Source: Janthinobacterium lividum (GTDB lineage Bacteria > Pseudomonadota > Gammaproteobacteria > Burkholderiales > Burkholderiaceae_D). Taken from it: a DNA stretch of 64,000 bases. The stretch's first letter is position 1; every line of letters begins with the position of its first letter. The position numbers and the translations under genes were made by a program. Positions 34,560-43,399 of the stretch are shown here, piece by piece. Location of the stretch: positions 4,340,001 to 4,404,000 of the forward strand of contig NZ_CP139976.1 of NCBI RefSeq assembly GCF_034424625.1, read 5' to 3'. The notes beneath the pieces are model-generated. The model was given only the letters and a program-made list of their open reading frames with translations. It was not told where the DNA came from and searched no databases.

Positions 34560-37500
34560 TATATATCTCCTTCCAGGTTCAATGCTGGCGCGGCGGCAGG
34601 CTTGGCGGCAGCATCGGCTGGTTTTTTCTCAAAACGCTGCGCCAGGGTGCGCAGCAGTACATAGAACACGGGCGTCAGGAACAGGCCGAAGAAGGTCACG
34701 CCCAGCATGCCGGCGAACACCGCCACGCCCATGGCATGGCGCATTTCCGAACCGGCGCCGTGCGAGAACACCAGGGGCACCACGCCCATGATGAAGGCGA
34801 TCGACGTCATCAGGATCGGACGCAGACGCAGGCGGCACGCTTCCAGCGCCGCTTGCACGACGGTGCGGCCATGCTCTTCCAGTTCGCGGGCAAATTCCAC
34901 GATCAGAATCGCATTCTTCGACGCCAGCCCCACCAGCACGAACAGCGCGATCTGGGTGAACACATTGTTGTCGCCGCCGGTCAGTTTGACGCCCAGCAAG
35001 GCACACAGGATCGACATTGGCACGATCAGAATCACGGCCAGCGGCAAGGTCCAGCTTTCGTACTGGGCGGCCAGCACCAGGAATACCAGCAGCACGCACA
35101 GCGGGAAGACATAGATCATCGTATTGCCGGACAAGATGTCCTGGTAGGTCAGCTCCGTCCATTCATACGCGATCCCCTGCGGCAGCACTTCCTTGGCGAT
35201 GCGTTCCAGCGCGGCTTGCGCCTGGCCGCTCGATACGCCAGGGGCTGCGCCGCCATTGAAGTCGGCTGCGGCATACGCGTTGTAGCGCTGCACGCGGTCC
35301 GGACCATAGCTGTCCTTCACGCGCATCAACGACGACAGCGGGATCATTTCGCCCTTGTCATTGCGTACCTTCAGCTGCGCGATATCCTGCGCATGCGAAC
35401 GGAACGCCGCATCGGCCTGCACGCGCACCTGGTAGGTGCGGCCAAACTGGTTGAAGTCGTTTACGTACAGCGAACCGAGGTTGATCTGCAAGGTCTGGTA
35501 AATCGTTTGCAGCTGCACGCCCATCTGCTTGGCTTTCACGCGGTCGACGTCGGCGAACAGCTGCGGCACGTTGATCTGGTAGCCCGAGAACACGCCCGCC
35601 AGTTCCGGCGTCTGGTACGCCTTGGCGGCCAATGCCTGGGTGGCGTTGTACAGCGCGTCGTAACCGAGGTTGCCGCGGTCTTCGATCATCATCTTGAAGC
35701 CGCCGATGGTACCAAGGCCGTTGACCGGCGGTGGCGGGAAGACCATGATGAAAGCGTCCTGGATGCCGCCCAGGCGCTTGTTGATCTCGGCCGCGATGGC
35801 GCCGCCCGACAATTCCTTGCTGCTGCGTTCGTCGAACGGTTTCAGGGTGGCGAAGACGATACCGGCGTTCGGCGCATTGGTGAAGTCGTTGATCGACAGG
35901 CCGGGGAAGGCAATGGTCGATTCGACGCCAGGTACCGACTTGATGACGTCGGACATGCGGCGCACGACATCTTCCGTGCGGTCCAGCGAAGCGGCGTCAG
36001 GCAATTGTGCAAAGCCCACCAGGTATTGCTTGTCCTGCGCTGGCACGAAGCCTGCCGGCACGGACTTGAAGGTGAAGATGGCGGCAACGACCAGCAGCGC
36101 ATACACGCCCAGCGACGCGCTCTTGCGGCCCAACACGCCTTTCACGCCCGCCTCATAGCGGTGCGAAGCGCGGCCGAAGAAGCGGTTGAACCAGGCGAAG
36201 AAACGGCCGAAGACCATGTCCATGCCGCGCGTCAGCGCGTCTTTCGGCGCATCGTGCGGTTTCAGCAGCGCGGCAGACAGGGCTGGCGCCAGGGTCAGCG
36301 AGCTGAAAGCGGAGATCACGGTCGAAATGGCGATGGTCAGCGCGAACTGGCGATAGAACTCACCCGACAGGCCAGGCACGAAGGCGATCGGCACGAACAC
36401 GGCGCACAGCACCAGGGCGATGGCGACGATAGGACCGCTAACCTCTTTCATGGCCTGGATGGTGGCGTCGCGCGGCGACAAGCCTTCCTCGATGTTGCGC
36501 TCGACGTTTTCCACCACCACGATGGCATCATCGACGACGATACCGATGGCCAGCACGAGGCCGAACAGCGACAGCGTGTTGATCGAGAAGCCAAAGCCCA
36601 GCATCACGGCAAAGGTGCCGACGATGGAGACGGGTACGGCCAGCAGCGGAATGATCGATGCGCGCCAGGTTTGCAGGAAGATGATCACCACCAGCACCAC
36701 CAGGGCGATGGCTTCCAACAGGGTATGGATCACGGCTTCGATGGACGAGCGCACGAACTGCGTCGGGTCGTACTCGATACGGTATTCCACGCCTTGCGGG
36801 AAGTCTTTTTTCAGTTCGTCCATCTTGGCCCGCACGTCGGAAGACAGTTGCAGCGCGTTGGCATTCGGCGCTTCGAAAATACCCATGCCGACGGCCGGAT
36901 TATTGTTCAGCAGCGAACGCAGCGAGTAGCTGTTGGCGCCCATTTCCACGCGCGCCACGTCCTTCAGGTGCGTCACGGCGCCGTCGGCATTGGTGCGCAC
37001 GATGATGGCGCCGAATTCCTCGGGCGTCTGCAGACGGCCCTGGGTATTGACGGTCAGCTGGAAGTCCGAGTTCTTCGCCGGCGAAGCGCCGATGACACCT
37101 GCAGCCACCTGCACGTTCTGCTCGCGGATCGCGTCGACGACATCGTTCGCCGTCATGCCGCGCGCCGCTACCTTTTGCGGGTCGAGCCAGATGCGCATGG
37201 CGTAGTCGCCGGCGCCGAAGATCTGGATGTCGCCCATGCCGGGCAAGCGGGCCAGCTGGTCCTTGACGTTCAGCACCGCGTAGTTACGCAGATACATGTC
37301 GTCATAGCGCTTGTTCGGCGAAACCAGGTGCACCACCATGGTCAGATTGGGCGACGATTTGACGGTCGTCACGCCGATCTGGCGCACTTCCTCGGGCAGG
37401 CGCGGCAAGGCGCGCTGCACGCGGTTCTGCACCTGCGTCTCGGCCTGCTCGACGTTGGTGCCGATCTTGAAGGTCACGGTCAGCATCATCGCGCCATCGG

Positions 37501-37756
37501 ACGTGTTTTGCGAGGACATGTAGAGCATGTTCTCGACGCCGTTGATCTGCTCTTCGAGCGGCGCGGCCACGGTTTCGGCGATCACTTTCGGGTTGGCGCC
37601 CGGGTATTGCGCGCGCACCACCACGGATGGCGGCACGACGTCGGGATATTCGGAGATGGGCAGGCCGAAAATCGACAGCAGCCCGGCCACGAATATGACG
37701 ATCGACAGCACCGCCGCGAAAATCGGCTTGTCGATGAAAAAGCGGGAAAAATTCAT
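34556..37756 (-). CDS. RND multidrug efflux pump, inner-membrane subunit (AcrB/MexB-like)
   Basis: 1066 aa, standard HAE1 length. Opening SRFFIDKPIFAAVLSIVIFV is typical. The proton relay is intact: two Asp in GIVVDDAIVVVENVERN (TM4) and Lys in ASKNAILIVEFARELEEHG (TM10). Large periplasmic loops lie between TM1-2 and TM7-8. It exports drugs or other amphiphiles, driven by protons, with the adaptor upstream and the channel downstream. The gene starts 2 nt after the adaptor stop, with AAGGAATAA as ribosome site. Substrate range cannot be read from sequence. Confidence 0.95.
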   Translation of the reverse strand: MNFSRFFIDKPIFAAVLSIVIFVAGLLSIFGLPISEYPDVVPPSVVVRAQYPGANPKVIAETVAAPLEEQINGVENMLYMSSQNTSDGAMMLTVTFKIGTNVEQAETQVQNRVQRALPRLPEEVRQIGVTTVKSSPNLTMVVHLVSPNKRYDDMYLRNYAVLNVKDQLARLPGMGDIQIFGAGDYAMRIWLDPQKVAARGMTANDVVDAIREQNVQVAAGVIGASPAKNSDFQLTVNTQGRLQTPEEFGAIIVRTNADGAVTHLKDVARVEMGANSYSLRSLLNNNPAVGMGIFEAPNANALQLSSDVRAKMDELKKDFPQGVEYRIEYDPTQFVRSSIEAVIHTLLEAIALVVLVVIIFLQTWRASIIPLLAVPVSIVGTFAVMLGFGFSINTLSLFGLVLAIGIVVDDAIVVVENVERNIEEGLSPRDATIQAMKEVSGPIVAIALVLCAVFVPIAFVPGLSGEFYRQFALTIAISTVISAFSSLTLAPALSAALLKPHDAPKDALTRGMDMVFGRFFAWFNRFFGRASHRYEAGVKGVLGRKSASLGVYALLVVAAIFTFKSVPAGFVPAQDKQYLVGFAQLPDAASLDRTEDVVRRMSDVIKSVPGVESTIAFPGLSINDFTNAPNAGIVFATLKPFDERSSKELSGGAIAAEINKRLGGIQDAFIMVFPPPPVNGLGTIGGFKMMIEDRGNLGYDALYNATQALAAKAYQTPELAGVFSGYQINVPQLFADVDRVKAKQMGVQLQTIYQTLQINLGSLYVNDFNQFGRTYQVRVQADAAFRSHAQDIAQLKVRNDKGEMIPLSSLMRVKDSYGPDRVQRYNAYAAADFNGGAAPGVSSGQAQAALERIAKEVLPQGIAYEWTELTYQDILSGNTMIYVFPLCVLLVFLVLAAQYESWTLPLAVILIVPMSILCALLGVKLTGGDNNVFTQIALFVLVGLASKNAILIVEFARELEEHGRTVVQAALEACRLRLRPILMTSIAFIMGVVPLVFSHGAGSEMRHAMGVAVFAGMLGVTFFGLFLTPVFYVLLRTLAQRFEKKPADAAAKPAAAPALNLEGDIY

Positions 37757-37758
37757 GT

Positions 37759-39003
37759 TTATTCCTTGGAGGTCGATGCTGCTTTCGCGGCGATCTTGGC
37801 GTCTTTTACTTCAGGTTTTGCAGGAGCGACAGGCGCGGTCGGATCGAAATCCATCGCCACCATCTGCGGCGTCACCGGGGCGCCGGGGCGCACGCGCTGC
37901 AAGCCGTTGACGACGATCTTTTCGCCCGCCTTCAAGCCTTCGCGCACCACGCGCAAGCCGTCCGAGGCCGGGCCCAGCTTGACGGCGCGGTATTCGGCCT
38001 TGTTGTCGGCGCCCACCACGTACACGTATTTGCGGCTCTGGTCCGTGCCGACGGCGCGGTCGGAGATCAACAGCGCCGTGCTTTGCGCCTGCGGGCCGTT
38101 GCCGCCGTCGAGCTGGATGCGCGCGAACAGGCCCGGCACCAGCTGGCGCTCGGCGTTGGCGAAGGTGGCGCGCATGCGCACGCTGCCCGTGGCCGGATCG
38201 AGCTGGTTGTCGACGAATTCCAGCTTGCCTTCGTGCGGGAAGCCCGTCTCGTTGGCCAGGCCCACCTTGACGGTGACGGGCGTGCCTTTTTGCGCCGTGC
38301 CGGCCACGCGCAGATACGTATCTTCATCGCCGTCGAAGCTGGCGTAGATGCGGTCCGTCGACACCACGGAAGTGAGGATGGCGGAAGCGTCGATCAGGTT
38401 GCCGACGGTGATTTCCGCCTTGCTGACGCGGCCGCTGATCGGCGCCTGCACCTGCGTGTACGACAGGTTCAGCCTGGCCGCTTCATACGCGGCTTGCGCC
38501 GAGCGGGCGTTCGCGTCCAGCTCTTTCAGGCCCGACGCCTTTTCGTCGAATTCGCGCTGGGCGATAGCTTTTTCGGCCAGCAGCTTTTCAGCGCGCGACA
38601 GTTCCAGCTTGGCCAGTTCCGCCTTGGCGCGGGCCGAAGCGGCCGTGCCTTCGGCGCGCGAGACTTCAGCCTGGAATGGGCGCGGATCGATGACGAACAG
38701 TACGTCGCCCTTTTTCACTTCGCTGCCCGGCTTGAAATTGACGGCCGTGATGAAGCCGCCGACTCGCGAGCGGATTTCCACGCGCTCGATCGCTTCCAGG
38801 CGGCCCGAGAATTCCTGTGTTTCCGTGATCTGTTTTTCAACGACGGCGGCGGCCGAGATGGGCGGGCCGCCGGCCGCTGGCGCGTCGGGCACCTTGCTAT
38901 TGGCCGAATCGCAGCCAGCCAGGCTCACGGCCACCAGTCCTGCCAGCGCGAGCGAGGCAGCCAGGGGCTTGAGCAGAGTGGAAAATTGTTGAACGTTTTT
39001 CAT
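37759..39003 (-). CDS. RND efflux periplasmic adaptor (AcrA/MexA-like)
   Basis: 414 aa. Lipoprotein signal (LALAGLVAVSLAGCDS, lipidated Cys near 31). The membrane-fusion layout is clear: lipoyl halves IRSRVGGFITAVNFKPGSEV with KKGDVLFVIDPRPF, a coiled-coil hairpin (residues ~105-170), the matching YTQVQAPISGRVSKAEITVG, and a beta-barrel and proximal domain ending around GLQRVRPGAPVTPQ. The last ~25 residues are a Lys/Ala tail. The start at 39003 (AGGGAAATAAA before it) gives the proper signal. It is the first gene of the efflux operon. Confidence 0.94.
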   Translation of the reverse strand: MKNVQQFSTLLKPLAASLALAGLVAVSLAGCDSANSKVPDAPAAGGPPISAAAVVEKQITETQEFSGRLEAIERVEIRSRVGGFITAVNFKPGSEVKKGDVLFVIDPRPFQAEVSRAEGTAASARAKAELAKLELSRAEKLLAEKAIAQREFDEKASGLKELDANARSAQAAYEAARLNLSYTQVQAPISGRVSKAEITVGNLIDASAILTSVVSTDRIYASFDGDEDTYLRVAGTAQKGTPVTVKVGLANETGFPHEGKLEFVDNQLDPATGSVRMRATFANAERQLVPGLFARIQLDGGNGPQAQSTALLISDRAVGTDQSRKYVYVVGADNKAEYRAVKLGPASDGLRVVREGLKAGEKIVVNGLQRVRPGAPVTPQMVAMDFDPTAPVAPAKPEVKDAKIAAKAASTSKE

Positions 39004-39192
39004 TTTATTTCCCTGTTTTATGAAAATTTCTAATGGTATGGGCGGCAGGAAGCAACCCAACTGAAAAAGTGAATGGTGGTGCCATGGCGCCCGACGGCGC
39101 TCGATCAAAGGTAAACAGGCCGCCAGCTGCTTAAAAGCGGACGGGGACGACGAAGCTGGCTGTGCGAACGCACAACTCAGGCATGAAGGGAA

Positions 39193-39210
39193 CTACACTG
39201 CGTAGTGTAG
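39193..39210. promoter_or_regulatory. Palindromic operator of efflux operon
   Basis: CTACACT-GCGT-AGTGTAG, a perfect 7-bp inverted repeat. It covers the -10 box of the proposed efflux promoter, so a repressor bound here would block transcription; TetR-type regulators of RND pumps use sites like this. A further half-site-like AGTGTAAG follows at 39239. Confidence 0.65.
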
Positions 39211-39232
39211 CAACCAAAACTCAAAAAGTAAA
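39204..39232 (-). promoter_or_regulatory. Sigma-70-like promoter of efflux operon
   Basis: On the minus strand: TTTACT (-35, 39232-39227), a 17-nt spacer, and TACACT (-10, 39209-39204). The -10 lies in the palindrome. The leader to the adaptor start is about 200 nt. Confidence 0.55.
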
Positions 39233-39274
39233 CTGATTAGTGTAAGTTTTTTTGCGGTGCCGCGGATGGCGGCT

Positions 39275-40135
39275 TCATGACTCGGGCTCCTGCCCCAGTC
39301 CGGCGACGAAACTGCTAATTTCGCTCAATACCTGCACCTTGCAGGCGCACTCATTGCGGGCGGTGGCGTCCTGCAGCGGCGCGGCGGCCATGCGCCGCAC
39401 GGTGGTCTTGATGCCGCAGGCGATCAGTTTGCTGCCGTATTGTTCAGCCTCGTCGCGCAATGGGTCGTCTTCGCTGGACAGGATGAGCGCCGGCGGCAGG
39501 TTCTTCAGGCGGCTCGACTGCAACGGCGACGCATACGGATGGGTACGGTCAGCGGCATTCGGCAAGTAGCCGCGGTAGGCGGCGGCGCATTGATCGGCCA
39601 CTTCCGCCAGGTCAGGACAGGTCGGCAAGTTGCGCATCGAGCAGGTCGACAGGCCGGGGTCGAGCATGGGCATGATCAGCACCTGGCCCGCGAGGGGCGG
39701 TCCGCCCCGGTCGCGCGACATCATGGCGCATACGGCAGCCAGGTTGGCGCCCGCTTCGATGCCCGACACCACCATCTGCTTGCCCGTCCAGCCCAGCTTG
39801 GACTTGTTCTTTTTTGCCCACAGCAGCACGGCATGCGCGTCTTCCACGGCGGCGGGAAATGGCCGCACACGGGCCAGGGTGTAGTTCGCGGCCAGCACCA
39901 CGTGGTCGGGGTTGCTCAGCACGAGGCAGCGCAGGAAGTCGTCCGCATCGTCCAGGTCGCCGTCGACAAAGCCGCCGCCATGGAAGAAAACCATCAGGTT
40001 CGGCTGCCTGGCGCCCGGCACGCCGGCCGTGTAGACGCGCGCGCCGAGCGCATCCTGCGCGCCCTGCACCTGGATATCGCGTATCTTCAGCGCCTGGCCA
40101 GGCGCCAGTTCGGCCGCGGTGTCGGCAAAGCTCAT
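39275..40135 (-). CDS. Alpha/beta-hydrolase-fold protein lacking catalytic Ser and His
   Basis: 286 aa. Resembles the hormone-sensitive-lipase (hydrolase fold-3) group: the oxyanion motif MVFFHGGGFVDGDLDDADDF is present and so is the acid region LSSEDDPLRDEAEQYG. But the nucleophile elbow, normally GDSAGG, reads GIEAGA (in VVSGIEAGANLAAVCA), and the His usually found in a HGF motif is replaced (RRMAAAPLQDA). Only Asp of the triad remains, so catalysis of the usual kind is unlikely; it may bind a ligand or act as a scaffold. The ATG at 40135 overlaps the stop of a small exported protein gene (ATGA). Confidence 0.8.
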   Translation of the reverse strand: MSFADTAAELAPGQALKIRDIQVQGAQDALGARVYTAGVPGARQPNLMVFFHGGGFVDGDLDDADDFLRCLVLSNPDHVVLAANYTLARVRPFPAAVEDAHAVLLWAKKNKSKLGWTGKQMVVSGIEAGANLAAVCAMMSRDRGGPPLAGQVLIMPMLDPGLSTCSMRNLPTCPDLAEVADQCAAAYRGYLPNAADRTHPYASPLQSSRLKNLPPALILSSEDDPLRDEAEQYGSKLIACGIKTTVRRMAAAPLQDATARNECACKVQVLSEISSFVAGLGQEPES

Positions 40136-40344
40136 TGCGCCACCACCGGCTGCACCGCAACATCGAGCACCGTGTCGTTCAGGCACAACAGGGCAACGCC
40201 GCCCACTTCATGGGTCAGGGCGCTATAACCGCTGGCTTCGCTTTGCGCCGCCATCGAATATGCATCCGTCGATACCATCGCGGCCAGAGCGAGCGAGCTC
40301 ATAGCGAGAGCAAGCACTGCAAAGATTCCATTCCGATGACCCAT
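40132..40344 (-). CDS. Small exported protein coupled to pseudo-hydrolase gene
   Basis: 70 aa. A signal peptide or membrane anchor (NGIFAVLALAMSSLALAAMV) is followed by about 40 residues without a known domain (SEASGYSALTHEVGGVALLC and NDTVLDVAVQPVVAQ). One Cys is present. The start at 40344 places basic residues before the hydrophobic core and follows CAGGAGAAAAATT; a longer frame to 40374 is possible. Translation is coupled to the hydrolase-fold protein. It is divergent from the LysR gene, a typical target layout for LysR regulators. Confidence 0.6.
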   Translation of the reverse strand: MGHRNGIFAVLALAMSSLALAAMVSTDAYSMAAQSEASGYSALTHEVGGVALLCLNDTVLDVAVQPVVAQ

Positions 40345-40491
40345 AATTTTTCTCCTGTGAACTTCCTGCGGCAATCATCTTATGCTGCAGTACAACAACT
40401 ATAGACTTGATCTACAATCTGATAAAGAGTGCAATGACGAATTGATTGTTCAGGATTCTGAATAATCACGCATAAAGTGATAGGAATTCAA
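40345..40491. promoter_or_regulatory. Divergent intergenic region, likely LysR control site
   Basis: 147 nt between the small exported protein gene (minus) and the LysR gene (plus), A/T-rich, with LysR-style T-N11-A candidates around ATAGACTTGATCTACAAT (40400-40417). No clean palindrome was found, so exact boxes are not assigned. Confidence 0.35.
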
Positions 40492-41454
40492 GTGAACAAG
40501 CTGCAAGCCATGGAAGTTTTCATCCAAGTCGTCGATGCGGGCGGCTTTACGCGCGCGGCGGAAAACATGCAGCTGCCGAAAGCCACCGTGTCGACCCTGA
40601 TCCAGTCGCTGGAAGCAAGCCTGTCGGTTAAGTTGCTCAACCGCACTACGCGCCATGTCAGCATCACGTCCGACGGCGCCGCCTATTACGAACGCTGCGT
40701 GCGCATCCTGTCGGACGTGCGCGAGGCCGAGGAATCGCTGTCGCGCACGCGCCTGAGTCCCAGCGGACGCCTGCGCGTGGATGCGCCCACGGCCCTGGCC
40801 AGCGAACTGATCATTCCCGCCCTGCCCGACTTCTTTGCCCGCTACCCGGACATCTCGCTGGAGCTGGGCTGCAGCGACCGTCCTGTCGACCTGATCGAGG
40901 AAGGCGTCGATTGCGCCGTGCGCGGCGGCGAATTGGGCGACCTGAACCTGATCGCGCGCCGGGTCGGCGTGCTGCACTTCATGACCTGCGCCTCTCCCGG
41001 CTACCTGGCGCAGCACGGCACGCCGCTGCATCCTGACGACCTGCCCCGCCACCGGGGCGTAAATTTTTTCTCCGCCAAGACGGGCAAAACGTTTGATTGG
41101 GATTTCACGCGCGCCGGCGAACGCATCCAGATCGCCATGCCCAGCCATATCGCCCTGAACGATTCGAACGCCTATACGGCCGCCGGCCTGGCGGGCCTGG
41201 GCATCGTGCAAATGACGCATTTCATGCTTGCGCCGCTGATAGAACAGGGCAAAATGGTGGAATTGCTCGGCGAATGGGAATCCGACCCGTTGCCCATCCA
41301 CGTGATCTATCCGCCCAACCGCCATCTGTCCGCCAAGGTGCGCGTGTTTGTCGAATGGGTCGCCGACATGTTTACCAACCACCCGGCCACGCAGCTCAAG
41401 GGCAAGAGCAGTCCTGCGAGCGCGCGCGCCAACCTGACCGAGGTCCAGCCATGA
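40492..41454 (+). CDS. LysR-family transcriptional regulator
   Basis: 320 aa from the GTG at 40492. N-terminal winged helix: NKLQAMEVFIQVVDAGGFTR then AAENMQLPKATVSTLIQSLE and LLNRTTRHVSITSDG, followed by the periplasmic-binding-like effector domain (SPSGRLRVDAPTALASELII onwards). GTG at 40492 follows AGGAATTCAA and gives the standard start; a GTG at 40477 adds five residues. The stop overlaps the start of a 2-hydroxyacid dehydrogenase gene (ATGA), so regulator and enzyme are made together, which is unusual for LysR. It may also control the divergent gene pair. Confidence 0.9.
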   Translation: MNKLQAMEVFIQVVDAGGFTRAAENMQLPKATVSTLIQSLEASLSVKLLNRTTRHVSITSDGAAYYERCVRILSDVREAEESLSRTRLSPSGRLRVDAPTALASELIIPALPDFFARYPDISLELGCSDRPVDLIEEGVDCAVRGGELGDLNLIARRVGVLHFMTCASPGYLAQHGTPLHPDDLPRHRGVNFFSAKTGKTFDWDFTRAGERIQIAMPSHIALNDSNAYTAAGLAGLGIVQMTHFMLAPLIEQGKMVELLGEWESDPLPIHVIYPPNRHLSAKVRVFVEWVADMFTNHPATQLKGKSSPASARANLTEVQP

Positions 41455-42428
41455 CAACAGCAAGCACATCGCCGCAGCCGCACCGCATCGTCTTTCTCGA
41501 CCGCGACAGCCTGATCGCCACCGTGCGCCCGCCCGCCTTTGCGCACGGCTGGGAAGAGTATCCGCACACCAAGGGCAGCGAACAGACGGTGTCTCGCCTG
41601 CAAGGCGCCAGCATCGCCATCACGAACAAGGTGCCGCTGCGCGCGGCCGAGCTGGCGCAGCTGCCGGACCTGAAGATGATCGCCGTGGCCGCCACCGGCA
41701 CGGACATCCTCGACCTGGCCGCCTGCCGCGAGCGGGGCATCGTCGTGGCGAATATCCGCGACTATGCGCGCGCAACCGTGCCCGAGCATACCCTGGCCCT
41801 GATGCTGGCCCTGCGCCGCCAGTTGTTTGCCTACCGCGCCGATGTGGAAGCGGGCCTGTGGCAGGCATCGGACCGCTTCTGCCTGTTCGGCCACCCGATC
41901 CGCGACCTGGCCGGCAGCCGCCTGGGTTTGCTCGGTTATGGCGCGCTGGGCAAGTCCGTGGCGCAGCTGGGACGCGCCTTCGGCATGCAGGTGCAGGTAC
42001 ACAACCGCTCCCCTATCGATGAGGACGGCGTGACGCAAGTGACGTTCGACGAATTGCTGGCTACTTCCGACGTGCTGAGTCTGCACCTGCCGTTGACGGA
42101 CAAGACGCGCAACATCATCGGTGCGGCAGAGCTGGCGCGCATGCAGCCCACATCCCTCCTGATCAACACGGCGCGGGGCGGCCTCGTCGACGAGGCGGCA
42201 CTGGCCGAAGCGTTGACCCGTGGCGTGATCGCCGGCGCCGGTTTCGACGTGTTATCCAAGGAGCCGCCGCTGCCCGACAACCCGCTGCTCAATTTGCGCC
42301 TGCCCAACTTCATCCTCACGCCGCACACGGCCTGGGCCAGCGGGGAAGCCATGCAGAAGCTGGCCGACATATTGATCGGCAACGTGGAAGCGTTCGAGCG
42401 CGGCGCGCCCACGAACGTGGTGGCATGA
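41451..42428 (+). CDS. D-2-hydroxyacid dehydrogenase (glycerate dehydrogenase-like)
   Basis: 325 aa. NAD(P)-dependent reduction of 2-oxoacids such as hydroxypyruvate or glyoxylate is the family reaction. The cofactor fold has GSRLGLLGYGALGKSVAQLG (GxGxxG); the catalytic Arg lies in LLINTARGGLVDEAAL, Glu in GFDVLSKEPPLPDNPLL, and His in ILTPHTAWAS. It is coupled by 4-nt overlaps to the LysR gene before it and an unknown gene after it. Length is normal. The exact substrate cannot be told. Confidence 0.9.
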   Translation: MTTASTSPQPHRIVFLDRDSLIATVRPPAFAHGWEEYPHTKGSEQTVSRLQGASIAITNKVPLRAAELAQLPDLKMIAVAATGTDILDLAACRERGIVVANIRDYARATVPEHTLALMLALRRQLFAYRADVEAGLWQASDRFCLFGHPIRDLAGSRLGLLGYGALGKSVAQLGRAFGMQVQVHNRSPIDEDGVTQVTFDELLATSDVLSLHLPLTDKTRNIIGAAELARMQPTSLLINTARGGLVDEAALAEALTRGVIAGAGFDVLSKEPPLPDNPLLNLRLPNFILTPHTAWASGEAMQKLADILIGNVEAFERGAPTNVVA

Positions 42429-42883
42429 GCGTATTGCACGAACTCGATGAGCTGCTGGGCCTGGACAGCGGCGAGTATGACCGCCTCGACCTGTTTCAGG
42501 AGGCGGCTGAGCTGATCGGGCAACTGCGGTCGGCCGACGTGCCGGCACTGCTGACCTTGTGGCCGCAGCGCAGCCTGTGCTGGCAGCAGCGCTACACGCA
42601 AGCGAGCACCAGCATCGACGCCGCCGTGCTGCGCGCCCTGCTGGCAGGTTTGCTGCAGATCAAGGAGACGCCCCACGGCGTGTTTGAACTGATGACGCGC
42701 CTGCCGCCCGTGGCCGACGCCTCTGCGCTCAGCGAAGCGCTGCTCGATTACGCCGAGCAAGCCTGGCATGCGCAGGGGCCGGCCCGGCACCGGCAAATCC
42801 AGATCAGCTGCTGGAGCTGCGGGCTGTCGGGCCGGCTGCTGAAGCGACTGGGACTGGCATCGTGGAAAGATGCGGGCTTGTAG
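42425..42883 (+). CDS. Unknown protein, coupled to dehydrogenase gene
   Basis: 152 aa, all-helical in appearance, acidic N-terminus (LHELDELLGLDSGEYDRLDL), a central WPQRSLCWQQRYTQAS, and a C-terminal ISCWSCGLSGRLLKRLGL with a CWSC motif that might bind metal or form a disulfide. I do not recognise the family. The ATG overlaps the dehydrogenase stop (ATGA). It ends 3 nt before the convergent DUF1993 gene, leaving no room for a terminator. Confidence 0.6.
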   Translation: MSVLHELDELLGLDSGEYDRLDLFQEAAELIGQLRSADVPALLTLWPQRSLCWQQRYTQASTSIDAAVLRALLAGLLQIKETPHGVFELMTRLPPVADASALSEALLDYAEQAWHAQGPARHRQIQISCWSCGLSGRLLKRLGLASWKDAGL

Positions 42884-42886
42884 GAA

Positions 42887-43399
42887 CTACGGCGCGGCAG
42901 GCCGCTCAAAACTGAAACCCGGCGCATACGCGTGATAACCGTCGAAATCGCCCTTGCCGATGGCCGCGCCGCCGCTGCGCGCGATCGCATACGCCATGCT
43001 GAAGTGAAAATAGAAATTCGGCAGGATGTACAAATTCAAATATTCGTCGGCGGGCAAGGCGATATCGGCAAAGCCGGCGCGGTCGCGGCAGATGCGCCCG
43101 GGCGGCCCGTCAAAGCGCTCCACGGGAATGTCCTTGAGGTAGCGCATGGTGTGCGCGATCTGCTCCTGCAGACTGGCGGCGGCGCTGAAATCGGCCACCT
43201 CCAGCCCCGCCAGCGGGCAACAGCCGCGCAGGGAAAAGCTCACGGCCGCGCGTACTTGCTGGGCGAACGGCAGCATGTCCGGGTGCAAACGCGCCGCCAG
43301 CATGTGCGGCTCGGTGCCGGTCTTGCCGAGCATGGCGGAGAGCTGCACCAGCGAGCGGCAAAAGATGGTGGCGGGATTGATGTGCAGCGCGCCCGTCAT
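42887..43399 (-). CDS. DUF1993 family protein
   Basis: 170 aa. Matches DUF1993, helical-bundle proteins near the DinB superfamily: RLHPDMLPFAQQVRAAVSFS is the family centre, with LQEQIAHTMRYLKDIPVERF, and the C-terminal LPNFYFHFSMAYAIARSGGA containing the conserved FH-x-Y region. A role in metal-dependent chemistry is possible but unproven. The ATG overlaps the stop of the 165-aa gene upstream (ATGA), giving a two-gene leftward operon. Confidence 0.85.
   Translation of the reverse strand: MTGALHINPATIFCRSLVQLSAMLGKTGTEPHMLAARLHPDMLPFAQQVRAAVSFSLRGCCPLAGLEVADFSAAASLQEQIAHTMRYLKDIPVERFDGPPGRICRDRAGFADIALPADEYLNLYILPNFYFHFSMAYAIARSGGAAIGKGDFDGYHAYAPGFSFERPAAP

Noticed and set aside
34736..38347. 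A 1203-codon plus-strand frame opposite the RND pump and adaptor genes
   Set aside because: Antisense shadow of a strongly conserved pump gene; composition is His/Gln/Arg-rich and no motif is seen.
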